Below, piece after piece: positions 8,654-16,845 of a stretch of DNA of 64,000 nucleotides; position 1 is the first letter of the stretch, and every line of letters begins with the position of its first letter. The stretch covers positions 1 to 64,000 of the forward strand of contig CAMYMV010000022.1 in assembly GCA_947259585.1 (NCBI GenBank), given 5' to 3'. Made by a program: the position numbers and the translations under genes. Source of the stretch: an uncultured Gemmatimonadales bacterium. Lineage in GTDB: Bacteria > Gemmatimonadota > Gemmatimonadetes > Palauibacterales > Palauibacteraceae. The notes under the pieces are model-generated. The model had not been told where the DNA came from. It did not search any database and worked only from the letters and a program-made list of their open reading frames with translations.

Positions 8654-9373
8654 ATGCGTCTCTCCGGTTCCCGTTTGGCCTCCCCGATGGCGAGGGAAGG
8701 GATACCCTTCATCCTCGGCGCCGCCGCCCTCGCCGCGGTGCTGACCGGTCTGCTCAGCCGGTGGGGTGGCCTGCCCGCCGCCGTCCCCCTGACGATCGGC
8801 GCGGGGATGGTCGGCTTCGCCGTCTACTTCTTCCGCGATCCCGCGCCTCGCGAGGATGCTCCGCCCGATGTCGCGCTCGCGCCCGCGCAGGGCCGAGTGG
8901 CGGACATCACCGAGGTCGAGCATCCCCATATGGACGGACGCTGCCGCCGCATCGGCATCTTCCTCTCGATCTTCGATGTCCACGTGCAGCGGGCCCCCTG
9001 GCCAGGGGTCGTGGAGGGCCGCGCCTACCGGAAAGGCCGCTTCCTCGCGGCGTGGTCGCCCGGGGCCTCGACGGACAACGAGCAGGCCGAGCTCTGCCTC
9101 CGGGGGGAGGCCGGCCCCTTCGTCGTCCGGCAGATCGCCGGGCTGGTGGCGAGGCGCATCGTCACGGACCCGGAGGTCGGCGACCGGGTGGCGCGAGCTG
9201 ACCGGATCGGCTTGATTCGCTTCGGGTCCCGGGTCGAGTTGCTCGTGCCGCTCGACTGGACCGTGCTCTGCGCGGTCGGCGACCGGGTGCGCGTCGGGCG
9301 GAGCGGGGTGGCACGGCGTGCCGAGGGTGCCGACAAAGGAACGGACGAAGCAGGGTCCTTGACGCTGGTGTGA
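8654..9373 (+). CDS. psd: phosphatidylserine decarboxylase proenzyme (short, archaetidyl type)
   Basis: The 239-residue protein has two membrane segments near residues 17-60, then the decarboxylase core with GIFLSIFDVHVQRAP and, near the C-terminus, IRFGSRVELLVP. The Gly191-Ser192 bond in FGS is the self-cleavage site that generates the pyruvoyl group. It belongs to the short PSD class lacking the long N-terminal domain of the E. coli enzyme. It converts phosphatidylserine to phosphatidylethanolamine at the inner membrane. GAGG precedes the ATG at 8654, three bases after the ybbP stop. pssA follows. Confidence 0.9.
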   Translation: MRLSGSRLASPMAREGIPFILGAAALAAVLTGLLSRWGGLPAAVPLTIGAGMVGFAVYFFRDPAPREDAPPDVALAPAQGRVADITEVEHPHMDGRCRRIGIFLSIFDVHVQRAPWPGVVEGRAYRKGRFLAAWSPGASTDNEQAELCLRGEAGPFVVRQIAGLVARRIVTDPEVGDRVARADRIGLIRFGSRVELLVPLDWTVLCAVGDRVRVGRSGVARRAEGADKGTDEAGSLTLV

Positions 9374-9404
9374 CGAGCATGACGAACGTAACGGAGGCCG
9401 TAGG

Positions 9405-10169
9405 ATGATCCGGCGGGGAGAGGGAACGGGCCGGCTGCAGCGAGGGGTGATCGTCTTCCCCTCCGCCTTCACGCTGGGCAACCTATTCCTCGGGAGCTGG
9501 GCCATCGTCATGGCAGACCGCGGGGACCCGATCTGGGCCGCCTGGCTCATCGTCTTCGCGGGGATCACGGACAACCTGGACGGCCGCGTCGCGCGGTTCA
9601 CCCGGACCGGCTCCTCCTTCGGCTCCGAGCTGGATTCGCTCGTGGATGCGATCTCGTTCGGGGTAGCGCCCGCGTTCCTCCTCTACAAAGTCTACTTCTC
9701 CGTGGGCTGGGGATGGCTCCTGCCGTTCGCGTACCTGACGGCCGTCGTCGTCCGGCTGGCACGGTTCAACGTCCTGCAGGGCGGACGCGCCAAGCACCTG
9801 TTCATCGGCCTGCCGTCGCCGGTCGCCGGGCCGCTGCTCGCGACGTTCTACCCGTTTAGCCAGACGCCTTGGTTCCAGGCCCAGCTGAGCGATCTGAACC
9901 TCCCGCACATCGTGGCCGGGCTGACGATCGCCATCTCCGTTCTGATGGTGAGCCAGGTTCCCTATCCGGCCCTGTCTCGCGTGAGCCTTCAAAGCTGGGC
10001 CGGACGGGGTCAACTGGCCGAGGAGCGACCCGGGGGTGATCGACAGGGATCCTTGGGGAAGCGCCGCTCTGAGCGCCCCGAGGGCGGGTTCGAGTCCCGC
10101 TGCCTCCATTTCTCCGCAGTTTGGGCCCGATCGGCGCCCGATGCTCCGCTGTCCTGGCCCCGCATGTAG
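9405..10169 (+). CDS. pssA: CDP-diacylglycerol-serine O-phosphatidyltransferase
   Basis: The CDP-alcohol phosphatidyltransferase signature DGX2ARX8GX3DX3D is exact: D59 G60 RV A63 R64 ... G73 ... D77 ... D81. About six hydrophobic segments surround it. It makes phosphatidylserine for the Psd enzyme encoded just upstream. The family sequence normally ends around SVLMVSQVPYPALSRVSLQSW. The remaining roughly 65 residues are hydrophilic, unlike the family, and are encoded by DNA that includes a tRNA-3'-like segment (10084-10108). So the natural C-terminus has probably been replaced after a deletion or integration event; the catalytic part is intact. Confidence 0.87.
   Translation: MIRRGEGTGRLQRGVIVFPSAFTLGNLFLGSWAIVMADRGDPIWAAWLIVFAGITDNLDGRVARFTRTGSSFGSELDSLVDAISFGVAPAFLLYKVYFSVGWGWLLPFAYLTAVVVRLARFNVLQGGRAKHLFIGLPSPVAGPLLATFYPFSQTPWFQAQLSDLNLPHIVAGLTIAISVLMVSQVPYPALSRVSLQSWAGRGQLAEERPGGDRQGSLGKRRSERPEGGFESRCLHFSAVWARSAPDAPLSWPRM
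10056..10108 (+). other. tRNA 3'-end-like fragment
   Basis: Bases 10084-10100 form a perfect T-arm, stem GCGGG/CCCGC around loop TTCGAGT. Seven bases follow (TGCCTCC) and then A, which would be an acceptor 3' strand and discriminator. Just before it, 10056-10079 can form a hairpin (GGG..GCGC / GCGC CCC) like a long variable arm of a class II tRNA (Ser, Leu or Sec). I find no matching GGAGGCA 5' strand or anticodon arm upstream. The segment lies inside the pssA reading frame, so it looks like a leftover tRNA 3' end, as left by site-specific integration. Confidence 0.5.
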
Positions 10170-10271
10170 CGGTTCTCCCCACATGAAGCACAGGCGTTTT
10201 CCGACAGACAGGGGCAGGCTGCCTGCGTAGACTTCCGGTGGCATGTCCCGCCCTTACCACGCCTAACGATC

Positions 10272-10293
10272 CGCACCGGCAAGAGCAGGTGCG
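10272..10293 (+). promoter_or_regulatory. small hairpin before the MFS gene
   Basis: CGCACC (10272-10277) and GGTGCG (10288-10293) form a six-base stem with a ten-base loop in the untranslated leader. The hairpin ends just before the AAGGA ribosome site of the MFS gene. It could affect translation; there is no further support. Confidence 0.25.
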
Positions 10294-10308
10294 TGAAGGA
10301 TATACACG

Positions 10309-11607
10309 ATGACAAGCCACGCGACGGCGATCGCCGCATCGGGCAGGAATCGCGGCTGGATCGTCACCTTCGCCGGGACCGGTATCAACCTCGCCCTCGG
10401 CGTCCTCTACACCTGGAGCGTCATCAGCAAGGGAGTTCCGGCCGCCTGGAATTGGTCGGAGACGGACAAGTCGCTTCCCTATGCGATTGCCTGTCTGGTT
10501 TTCTGCCTCATCATGATCCCGGCCGGCCGGATGCAGGACAAGATCGGGCCGCGCGTCGTGGCCACGATCGGCGGTATCCTGGTCGGCATCGGGCTCATTC
10601 TGGCCAGTCGCACCACCTCGCCGATGGGATACATCCTCGGGTTCGGAGTCCTGGCCGGTGCGGGCATCGGCTTTGGCTACGCGTCGGCGACTCCGCCCGC
10701 GGTCAAGTGGTTTCCCGCCGCCAAGACGGGTCTTATCGCGGGTCTGGTCGTCTCCGGCTTCGGGCTGGCGAGCGTGTACGCCGCACCTCTCGCCAAGTGG
10801 CTGACCACGAGCTACGGCCTGCCGACCATGGTGCTCGCGTTCGGCATCGGGTTCCTCGTCGTAGTGGTAGGCCTGGCCCAATTCCTCACGCCGCCGCCGG
10901 AGGGTTACGTGCCTCCCGGAAGCCCGCCGGGCGAGACTGCCGGCTCGAGCCGGAAGGAGGACTTCACGCCCGGCGAGATGCTTCGCACGTGGCAGTTCTA
11001 CGTGCTCTGGTTCATGTACGCCTGCGGTGCGGGGGCTGGTCTGATGATCATCTCGAAGCTGGCGAAGATCGCGCTCGACCAGGCGGGGCTCAGCCTGGGG
11101 TTCGTTCTGGTCGCCGTGCTGGCCGTCGGCAACGGGGCGGGCCGCATCGCCGCCGGGACGCTCTCGGACAGGATCGGACGCACGACCACGCTGTTCATCT
11201 GCTTCGCCGCGCAGGCGGTCCTGATCATCCTGCTGTCGCTCACCAGCGAGGGCGGCTTTCTGGCCCGGCCGGCCGTGCTTGCCCTCCTGTCGGCCCTGAT
11301 CGGGGCCAACTACGGGGCGAACCTCGCTCTGTTTCCCTCGATCACGAAGGACTACTACGGCCTGAAGAACTTCGGCGTGAACTACGGCCTGGTCTTCACG
11401 GCGTGGGGGCTGGGCGGCTTCATGTTGGCCCTGCTCGCGGGGCGGGTGTACGATCAGACCCAGGCCTTCACGTTCGCCTACTACTGCTCCGCCGGCCTCC
11501 TGGTAGCGGCCGCGCTCGTCACCTTCCTCGTCAGGTCACCGCAGCTCGCCGTGTCCCCGGCGAGTTCCGCCCCCGGTCGTCCGATGGCGCCGCATCCGGC
11601 CGGGTAG
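10309..11607 (+). CDS. OFA-family MFS transporter (oxalate/formate antiporter type)
   Basis: The 432-residue transporter has twelve predicted membrane helices. The N-terminus RGWIVTFAGTGINLALGVLYTWSVI is typical of the oxalate/formate antiporter branch. The cytoplasmic loop GRMQDKIGPRVV carries the MFS RxxDxxGxR-like motif, and GIGFGYASATPPAVKWFP is diagnostic of OFA proteins. Members exchange small carboxylates; the substrate here is not determined. AAGGA lies eight bases before the ATG. The stop is one base from the stop of the convergent FG-GAP gene, with no terminator in between. Confidence 0.88.
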   Translation: MTSHATAIAASGRNRGWIVTFAGTGINLALGVLYTWSVISKGVPAAWNWSETDKSLPYAIACLVFCLIMIPAGRMQDKIGPRVVATIGGILVGIGLILASRTTSPMGYILGFGVLAGAGIGFGYASATPPAVKWFPAAKTGLIAGLVVSGFGLASVYAAPLAKWLTTSYGLPTMVLAFGIGFLVVVVGLAQFLTPPPEGYVPPGSPPGETAGSSRKEDFTPGEMLRTWQFYVLWFMYACGAGAGLMIISKLAKIALDQAGLSLGFVLVAVLAVGNGAGRIAAGTLSDRIGRTTTLFICFAAQAVLIILLSLTSEGGFLARPAVLALLSALIGANYGANLALFPSITKDYYGLKNFGVNYGLVFTAWGLGGFMLALLAGRVYDQTQAFTFAYYCSAGLLVAAALVTFLVRSPQLAVSPASSAPGRPMAPHPAG

Positions 11608-11608
11608 G

Positions 11609-13087
11609 TCAGTCGGCCGACGGCAGCGGCAGCTCCGGGCTTTCCTGTTCGCGCGCCTGCTCGAACGCCCTGATGGGCTCGACGCTCCGGACCTGCTCGA
11701 GCCAGAAGACGCCGTCGTAGGGGCCGCTGTTACCTCGCGTCCCGACGAAGTCGATGTCGCCGTCGTCGTCCATGTCTAGCGGGATGAACTTGTCGAACAT
11801 TCCCCGCTCCCGGCGCGAGAAGTCGTGTCGGGTCCAATCGGCGCTCATCTCGCCGGGATTCTCCCACCAGGCCAGGCGGCCGAGCGGGTCGTCGACGCCT
11901 GCTTCGCCATCGGCGGTGCGGGAGCCGCGGCTGTAGCCTCCCGTCATGACGTCCTGGTCGCCATCACCGTCAATATCGGCCAGGGCGATGCCGACGAGGG
12001 AGTCGGGCGCGTAGCTGCCGAGGAGATGCATCCGCCACGGCATGCCGGGCTCGGTCGGTTGCTCGAGCCAGACCAGGCCCTGACCCAGCAGGGGCGGCAT
12101 GTCGAGGGTCACGATGTCGAGTAGTCCGTCTCCGCTCAGATCGACGAATCCCATGTTGAAGCCGGCTGTGGCCAGCGCCGCGTCCGGCTCGACGTTGCTC
12201 CCGGCGGCCAGGTCGATCGGATGTTCGACGAACTCGAACTCCCCTTCGCGGCCTCGGTTCTCGAACCACATGACACGCCTTTCGGCGACCGAGCCGCCGA
12301 CGATGTCCACATCGCCGTCGCTGTCCAGATCGATCGGCTGGGAGTTGATCGGCCACGGCACGAGCGTCAGCGGGTGTTCGATCCAAGCGTCGCCGTCGAG
12401 AGGTGATCCGGCGATCTGGAAGAAGGAGATCTCCTTCGGGTCCTGTCGGGCGCGCTCCGGGTCCTGCGCGCCCTTGTTCGGCGTCACGACCTCGAGCCTG
12501 CCGTCGTCGTTCAGATCGGCGAGAAACACCCGGATGAAGGAGCCCCGGTCCAGCGTCACCGGCGGGATCACCCTCTCCCACGTGGCATCGCGGCTGTTCG
12601 AGCCCGGATTCTCGAAGTAGATCAGGTGCGCCAGCTCGCACGCGGCGACGATGTCCAGGTAGCCATCGCCGTTCAGATCGCCGACGGCGACGTCTTCGGC
12701 CGCGCCCGCTTCTTCCCCCTCGGCCAGCGTGACCAGCTGCCAGCGATCTGGATCTTTGCCGCCGAAGGCGATACGGATGTGGCCCTCAGGCACGCCATCG
12801 TACTGATCGTCCGACTCGTGCACCGAGACGATATCCAGATGACCGTCTCCATCGAGGTCCGCCATGACGAGCCCGTCGCTGCCGCGCAGCTCGACACCGC
12901 TGAGCCCCTCGTCGTCGATCAAGTGCTCGCGCCAGGCGATGTAAGACCCGTCCGCGGATCTGGCCTGCGTGGGCCGGGATGCCAGGTCGGTTTCCGGACG
13001 TGTCCCCTCGGACGCCTGTTCGCCGGCAGGCGAACAGCTCATGCAGGCGATGCCGGCCAGGACCGGATAAAGTACGAATGGTCTCAC
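11609..13087 (-). CDS. FG-GAP/VCBS repeat lipoprotein, seven-bladed propeller
   Basis: Reading minus-strand, a signal sequence ends near LAGIACMSC, a probable lipobox. The rest contains seven Asp-rich calcium loops of the type D-x-D/N-x-D-G-x-x-D (DLDGDGHLD, DLNGDGYLD, DLNDDGRLE, DLDSDGDVD, DLSGDGLLD, DIDGDGDQD, DMDDDGDID). Each is followed by an FG-GAP blade, often with WFEN/WLEQ, consistent with a seven-bladed beta-propeller. The GTG at 13087 is chosen because AGGAG lies six bases before it and it gives a compact lipoprotein signal; the longer frame to 13126 adds an unlikely leader. Such proteins are secreted binding or adhesion proteins; no enzyme motif is visible. Confidence 0.78.
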   Translation of the reverse strand: MRPFVLYPVLAGIACMSCSPAGEQASEGTRPETDLASRPTQARSADGSYIAWREHLIDDEGLSGVELRGSDGLVMADLDGDGHLDIVSVHESDDQYDGVPEGHIRIAFGGKDPDRWQLVTLAEGEEAGAAEDVAVGDLNGDGYLDIVAACELAHLIYFENPGSNSRDATWERVIPPVTLDRGSFIRVFLADLNDDGRLEVVTPNKGAQDPERARQDPKEISFFQIAGSPLDGDAWIEHPLTLVPWPINSQPIDLDSDGDVDIVGGSVAERRVMWFENRGREGEFEFVEHPIDLAAGSNVEPDAALATAGFNMGFVDLSGDGLLDIVTLDMPPLLGQGLVWLEQPTEPGMPWRMHLLGSYAPDSLVGIALADIDGDGDQDVMTGGYSRGSRTADGEAGVDDPLGRLAWWENPGEMSADWTRHDFSRRERGMFDKFIPLDMDDDGDIDFVGTRGNSGPYDGVFWLEQVRSVEPIRAFEQAREQESPELPLPSAD

Positions 13088-13286
13088 AGCGGCTCCTGTA
13101 ATGGGAACGGGTTGCAGGTAGCGCACATGCAGGCTGCCAAGTCGATGGCCGAGGTGTCAACTCTCCCATCGGGTCTTGCCACTCACGAGTCGGGCTCGCA
13201 GAGTGGCCTCTGAATGACCACACGGAAGGCGGGCACGAGCGCGTGCGGGCCGACTTTCAGCATTCTCGACTGACCCCGGAGGATCC

Positions 13287-14231
13287 GTGATCGCTCGACG
13301 CCAGTACCTCGCCGTCGGTACCGTCACCGCCGCCGTGAGCCTCACCGCCTGCCAGCCGGCCGACAGCGGCTCGCCGGCAGAAGCGGACTCGGAGGCGGGC
13401 ACGGAGGCAGCTACCGCCAACATCGTGGAGGTGGTCGCGCGCGACTACGCCTTCGATGCCCCGGACGAGATTCCCTCCGGTTGGACCACGTTTCGGCTGA
13501 AGAACGAGGGGAAGGAGCACCACTTCCTGCTTCTACAGCACCTGCCCGAAGGCACGACGCTCGAGGCGTACATCGAAGAGATCGGGCAGCCCTTCGACAG
13601 CGTCTGGCACGAGCTGCAGGGTGGGCAAGACAAGGCGGAGGCGGGCGCGCTGCTCGGCCAGCTTCTGCCGGAGTGGTGGGCGTCCGTGAGGCAGATGGGC
13701 GGGCCCGGGTTTGTCGCACCGGGCGGGGTGGCCGAGACCTCGGTGAAGCTGGAACCGGGTACGTACGTCATGGAGTGCTACGTGAAGACCGCCGACGGCA
13801 AGTTCCATGGCATGCTCGGCATGACGCGCGAGCTGACGGTGACGGAAGAACCCTCCGGTGCTTCGCCTCCCGAAGCCGACCTCGAGATCGCGCTCTCGAA
13901 TTACGAGTTTGCAATCGAGGGCGACGTGAGAGCAGGGCAACAGACGGTTGCGGTACACTTTCAGGAGCACCCGGAATTCACACTCGGGAACGACGTTCAC
14001 GTGGTCCGGCTGGAGAATGACACCGACCTCGACGTCGTGATCGCCTGGATGGATTGGATGAATCTGGAAGGCCTCCGGGAGCCGGCCCCGGCCGCCTTCA
14101 TCGGCGGGACGCACGAGATGCCGGTCGGACACACCTCGTACTTCACCGTGGACCTCGCGCCGGGTCGCTACGCCTGGATCGCCGAGTCGTCCGCGGACAA
14201 GGGGATGGTGCGGGAGTTCGCCATCGAATAG
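13287..14231 (+). CDS. lipoprotein with tandem cupredoxin-like domains
   Basis: The 314-residue protein has a lipoprotein signal ending LTAC (Cys22), an acidic linker, then two beta-sandwich domains. The first (about 46-187) has H78/H79 in KEHHFLLLQ and, near its end, ECYVKTADGKFHGMLGM with Cys164, His174 and Met176/179, a ligand set compatible with a type 1 copper site. The second (about 199-314) has similar strands and the ending GRYAWIAESSADKGMVREF but no Cys. An electron-transfer or copper-carrying periplasmic lipoprotein is plausible. GTG start with GGAGG five bases upstream. Confidence 0.7.
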   Translation: MIARRQYLAVGTVTAAVSLTACQPADSGSPAEADSEAGTEAATANIVEVVARDYAFDAPDEIPSGWTTFRLKNEGKEHHFLLLQHLPEGTTLEAYIEEIGQPFDSVWHELQGGQDKAEAGALLGQLLPEWWASVRQMGGPGFVAPGGVAETSVKLEPGTYVMECYVKTADGKFHGMLGMTRELTVTEEPSGASPPEADLEIALSNYEFAIEGDVRAGQQTVAVHFQEHPEFTLGNDVHVVRLENDTDLDVVIAWMDWMNLEGLREPAPAAFIGGTHEMPVGHTSYFTVDLAPGRYAWIAESSADKGMVREFAIE

Positions 14232-14248
14232 CCATGAACAGCGGGCGT

Positions 14249-14291
14249 CCGCCGGAACCGTCTCGCAGTGGCTGATTGCCGCATCCGGCGG
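14249..14291 (+). terminator. hairpin after cupredoxin gene (weak)
   Basis: CCGCCGGA at 14249-14256 pairs perfectly with TCCGGCGG at 14284-14291 across a 27-base loop. It starts 17 bases after the stop codon. There is no T-run, so termination is only a possibility. Confidence 0.25.
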
Positions 14292-14346
14292 TCTCCTCTA
14301 ATCTAGCTCCAACCCAGGCCCAGACCCTCAGCCGACGAGGCCAGCC

Positions 14347-15855
14347 ATGAAGCGCCGCACGTTCGTCCGATCCTCCGTTGCCGCCGCCGTCGCCGCCTCC
14401 CTTTCGACCCGTCGATCGATGGCTGCCCTGTATCAGGAGGCCCCGCAGGCCCCGCCGGACGTGGATGCGATCACGGGCGCCGGCGGTGAGATAACGCTGA
14501 AGGGGAAGGACATCGCGGACCTGGCTGCTCGCATGCGCGGACGTCTCCTGCTTCCCGGCGATGACGGCTACGATCAGGCGCGGCACATCCTCAATCCTTC
14601 CTTCGACAAGCGTCCCGCCCTTATCGCCCAGCCGACCGGCACGGCGGATGTCCGAGCCGCGGTGGACTTCGCGAGGGACCACGACAACCTGCTGCTGGCC
14701 GTGAAGTGCGGCGGGCACAGCGCTTCGGGGAAGTCGACCTGCGACGGCGGCATGCAGATCGACCTCTCGGCGTTCCGCGATGTGCGCGTCGACCCGATCG
14801 CTCGCACGGCCAGGGTTACGGGCGGCAGCCTGCTGGGCCAGCTGGATCACGAGAGCATGGCCTACGACCTCGTCGCGCCGATGGGGACCGTCTCCCATAC
14901 GGGCGTGGGCGGCCTGGTGACGGGGGGCGGGTTCGGACGGGTGGCGCGCCGCTTCGGTCTCTCCGTCGACAACCTCACCTCGGTGGACGTGGTGACGGCC
15001 GACGGCCAGTTCCTAAGAGCGAGCAAGGACGAGAACCCGGACCTGTTCTGGGGCGTGCGCGGGGGCGGCGGGAACTTCGGGATCGTGACCTCCTTCGAGT
15101 TCGACCTGCATCCGATGCAGCGTCAGGTGGTCGGCGGGCGCGTCATGTTCCCGATCGCCAAGGCGCGCGAGATCCTGACCTTCTTCGCTGACTACAGTCA
15201 GAAAGCTCCCGACGAGCTCGACATCGGCTTCCTGGTGTTCTACCCGCCGGGAGGAGCCGATGGCATGGCAGGGTTCTTCCTCTGCTACTCGGGTTCCGAG
15301 AGCGAGGCGGAACGGGTGCTTGCGCCGATGAGCGCGCTCGGAACGCCGATGGCCGATACCACGCAAGCCATCGACTACGTCGCCCTGCAGCGGTCCGGTG
15401 ATACCGACGATCCCAGGGCGCGGGGCTCTTATCTGAAGAGCGGCTTCGTCTCCAGCATGCCGGCCGACCTGATCTCGGCGATCGTAGACGGCCTCGAAGG
15501 GCATCCGGATCGTTCAACGGGAGTCTTCATGCAGCTGAGCGGCGGAGCGATCAATCGAGTCCCCTCCGATGCCACCGCTTTTGCGAACCGGGACATCATG
15601 GGCAACCTGTTGAGCTCGGTGGGTTGGAAGCATGGCGACGACCCGGGCCAGCATATCCGGTGGATCAAGGACTACTGGGCCACCCTCGAGCCGTTCACCA
15701 AGGGGTTCTACTCCAACGATCTGGCGGTCGACCAAAGAACGGCCGCGATCCACGCCAACTGGGGAGAAAACTACGACCGGCTGGTGCGGGTCAAGAACGA
15801 GTATGATCCGGGCAATCTCTTCCGCCTCAACGCGAACGTGCAGCCAACGGTTTGA
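14347..15855 (+). CDS. Tat-exported FAD-linked oxidase (berberine-bridge-enzyme type)
   Basis: The 502-residue protein starts KRRTFVRSSVAAAVAASL, a Tat-like signal. The FAD_binding_4 domain follows, with CGGHSASG; His124 is the expected site of covalent 8alpha-histidyl FAD. In plant and fungal berberine-bridge enzymes a second Cys lies in GxCxxVGxGG; the matching stretch here is GTVSHTGVGGLVTGGGFG without Cys, so single covalent attachment is predicted. The BBE C-terminal motif (YDPGNLFRLNANV) closes the protein, as in related sugar or alcohol oxidases. The substrate is unknown. Confidence 0.87.
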   Translation: MKRRTFVRSSVAAAVAASLSTRRSMAALYQEAPQAPPDVDAITGAGGEITLKGKDIADLAARMRGRLLLPGDDGYDQARHILNPSFDKRPALIAQPTGTADVRAAVDFARDHDNLLLAVKCGGHSASGKSTCDGGMQIDLSAFRDVRVDPIARTARVTGGSLLGQLDHESMAYDLVAPMGTVSHTGVGGLVTGGGFGRVARRFGLSVDNLTSVDVVTADGQFLRASKDENPDLFWGVRGGGGNFGIVTSFEFDLHPMQRQVVGGRVMFPIAKAREILTFFADYSQKAPDELDIGFLVFYPPGGADGMAGFFLCYSGSESEAERVLAPMSALGTPMADTTQAIDYVALQRSGDTDDPRARGSYLKSGFVSSMPADLISAIVDGLEGHPDRSTGVFMQLSGGAINRVPSDATAFANRDIMGNLLSSVGWKHGDDPGQHIRWIKDYWATLEPFTKGFYSNDLAVDQRTAAIHANWGENYDRLVRVKNEYDPGNLFRLNANVQPTV

Positions 15856-15893
15856 GCCAGATAGGAGATACGACGGGGTTTCGTCTCCGGACG

Positions 15894-16484
15894 ATGAGCA
15901 CCTCGGGGCGGTCCGTGGCCGCCCCTTCCTTCCTCCGCGCGGGCTTGGGCCCGGCGGTGCTTCTATCACTCGCGCTCTCGGCATGCAGTAGGGAAGAGGG
16001 GAGCGCGTCCGATCTGGAGGCTGCCGTCCACCGGAGCATAGCGCTCATGAACGAGGCCGATTGGGAGACCGCTTATCTGGAGGTGCTCACGAACCGCCAG
16101 AGGGCCTCCTGCTCGATGGAGGAGTACGCCGAGAGCGAGGGTGCAGGCCTCGAGAAGCTGAGGGAGACGGCGGGCGCCGGCGAGCTCGGCGTGATCGAGC
16201 TGAACACGGAGGTCGTGCGCAACGTCGGCATCGTGACCGGGACGATCATCTACACCGCACAGCTCAGCGAGCAGCTGGAGACCGAGGGTCAGTTGTCGGG
16301 TGCGGGTCTCGTGTCGAGGAGAAACCTGGGCACCGCGACCGCGGAGAACCCGGACTTCTGGATCTTCGAGGACGGTGCATGGCGATGGGTGCAGAGGCGC
16401 CCCGACTCGCCGTGCTTCAACGACGCCGACCTGGCATCGATCGAAGCTGCCCGGCCCGAGGCGGAGGCGGAAGGCCGGGACTGA
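15894..16484 (+). CDS. hypothetical lipoprotein
   Basis: The 196-residue product from ATG 15894 has a signal peptide ending LALSAC (lipobox). A helix-rich region follows (EAAVHRSIALMNEADWETAYLEVLT), then beta-rich sequence ending WIFEDGAWRWVQRR. That layout resembles small alpha+beta (SnoaL/DUF4878-like) lipoproteins, but I cannot assign a family firmly. A TTG at 15852 in frame would overlap the preceding stop codon and spoil the signal peptide. Confidence 0.6.
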   Translation: MSTSGRSVAAPSFLRAGLGPAVLLSLALSACSREEGSASDLEAAVHRSIALMNEADWETAYLEVLTNRQRASCSMEEYAESEGAGLEKLRETAGAGELGVIELNTEVVRNVGIVTGTIIYTAQLSEQLETEGQLSGAGLVSRRNLGTATAENPDFWIFEDGAWRWVQRRPDSPCFNDADLASIEAARPEAEAEGRD

Positions 16485-16845
16485 AAACCACCTTCCCGGC
16501 TGTGAACGAGTTGGCCAGCGGCAAAGAGATGTTCCTCCTGAGTTCGGCAGGCTGCTGAAGACCCCTCCGCGCCCCTCGTAGGCCCTCCAGGGACTTCGCC
16601 CGACCAGCTTCGGTTGTGGAATCTGTCCTAACATGCCCCTGCGCAGCGACTTGCGATCCTGTCCGAAGTCGAGATCTCCGTTCGTTGTTTGGGTGGATGA
16701 TGTTTCCCACCTAGTTTTGTTCGACTTGGAAGCCGCCAGTCGGCGGCTGGCGCGAGCCTTGCGGCCGATTCGGCAGCGGTATCCCGCAGGGCAGGGCACG
16801 AGATACGAGACACGAGACCTCAACGGAGCGTTCCGGGGGCATCCC
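16485..16845. other. intergenic region, no gene recognised
   Basis: About 360 bases separate the preceding lipoprotein from the next. An imperfect hairpin (GCCGGGA / TCCCGGC) overlaps the upstream stop codon. A less GC-rich patch around 16670-16730, with TTGTTTGGGTGG and TTTTGTTCGACTTGG, may hold the promoter of the next gene, but no confident -35/-10 pair is visible. No RNA gene is recognised. Confidence 0.4.

Noticed and set aside
10019..10108. A full-length class II tRNA (Ser-like) of about 87-90 bases
   Set aside because: The length and T-arm fit, but the 5' GGAGCGA does not pair with the 3' TGCCTCC beyond four bases, and no anticodon arm can be drawn. Only the 3' part was kept.
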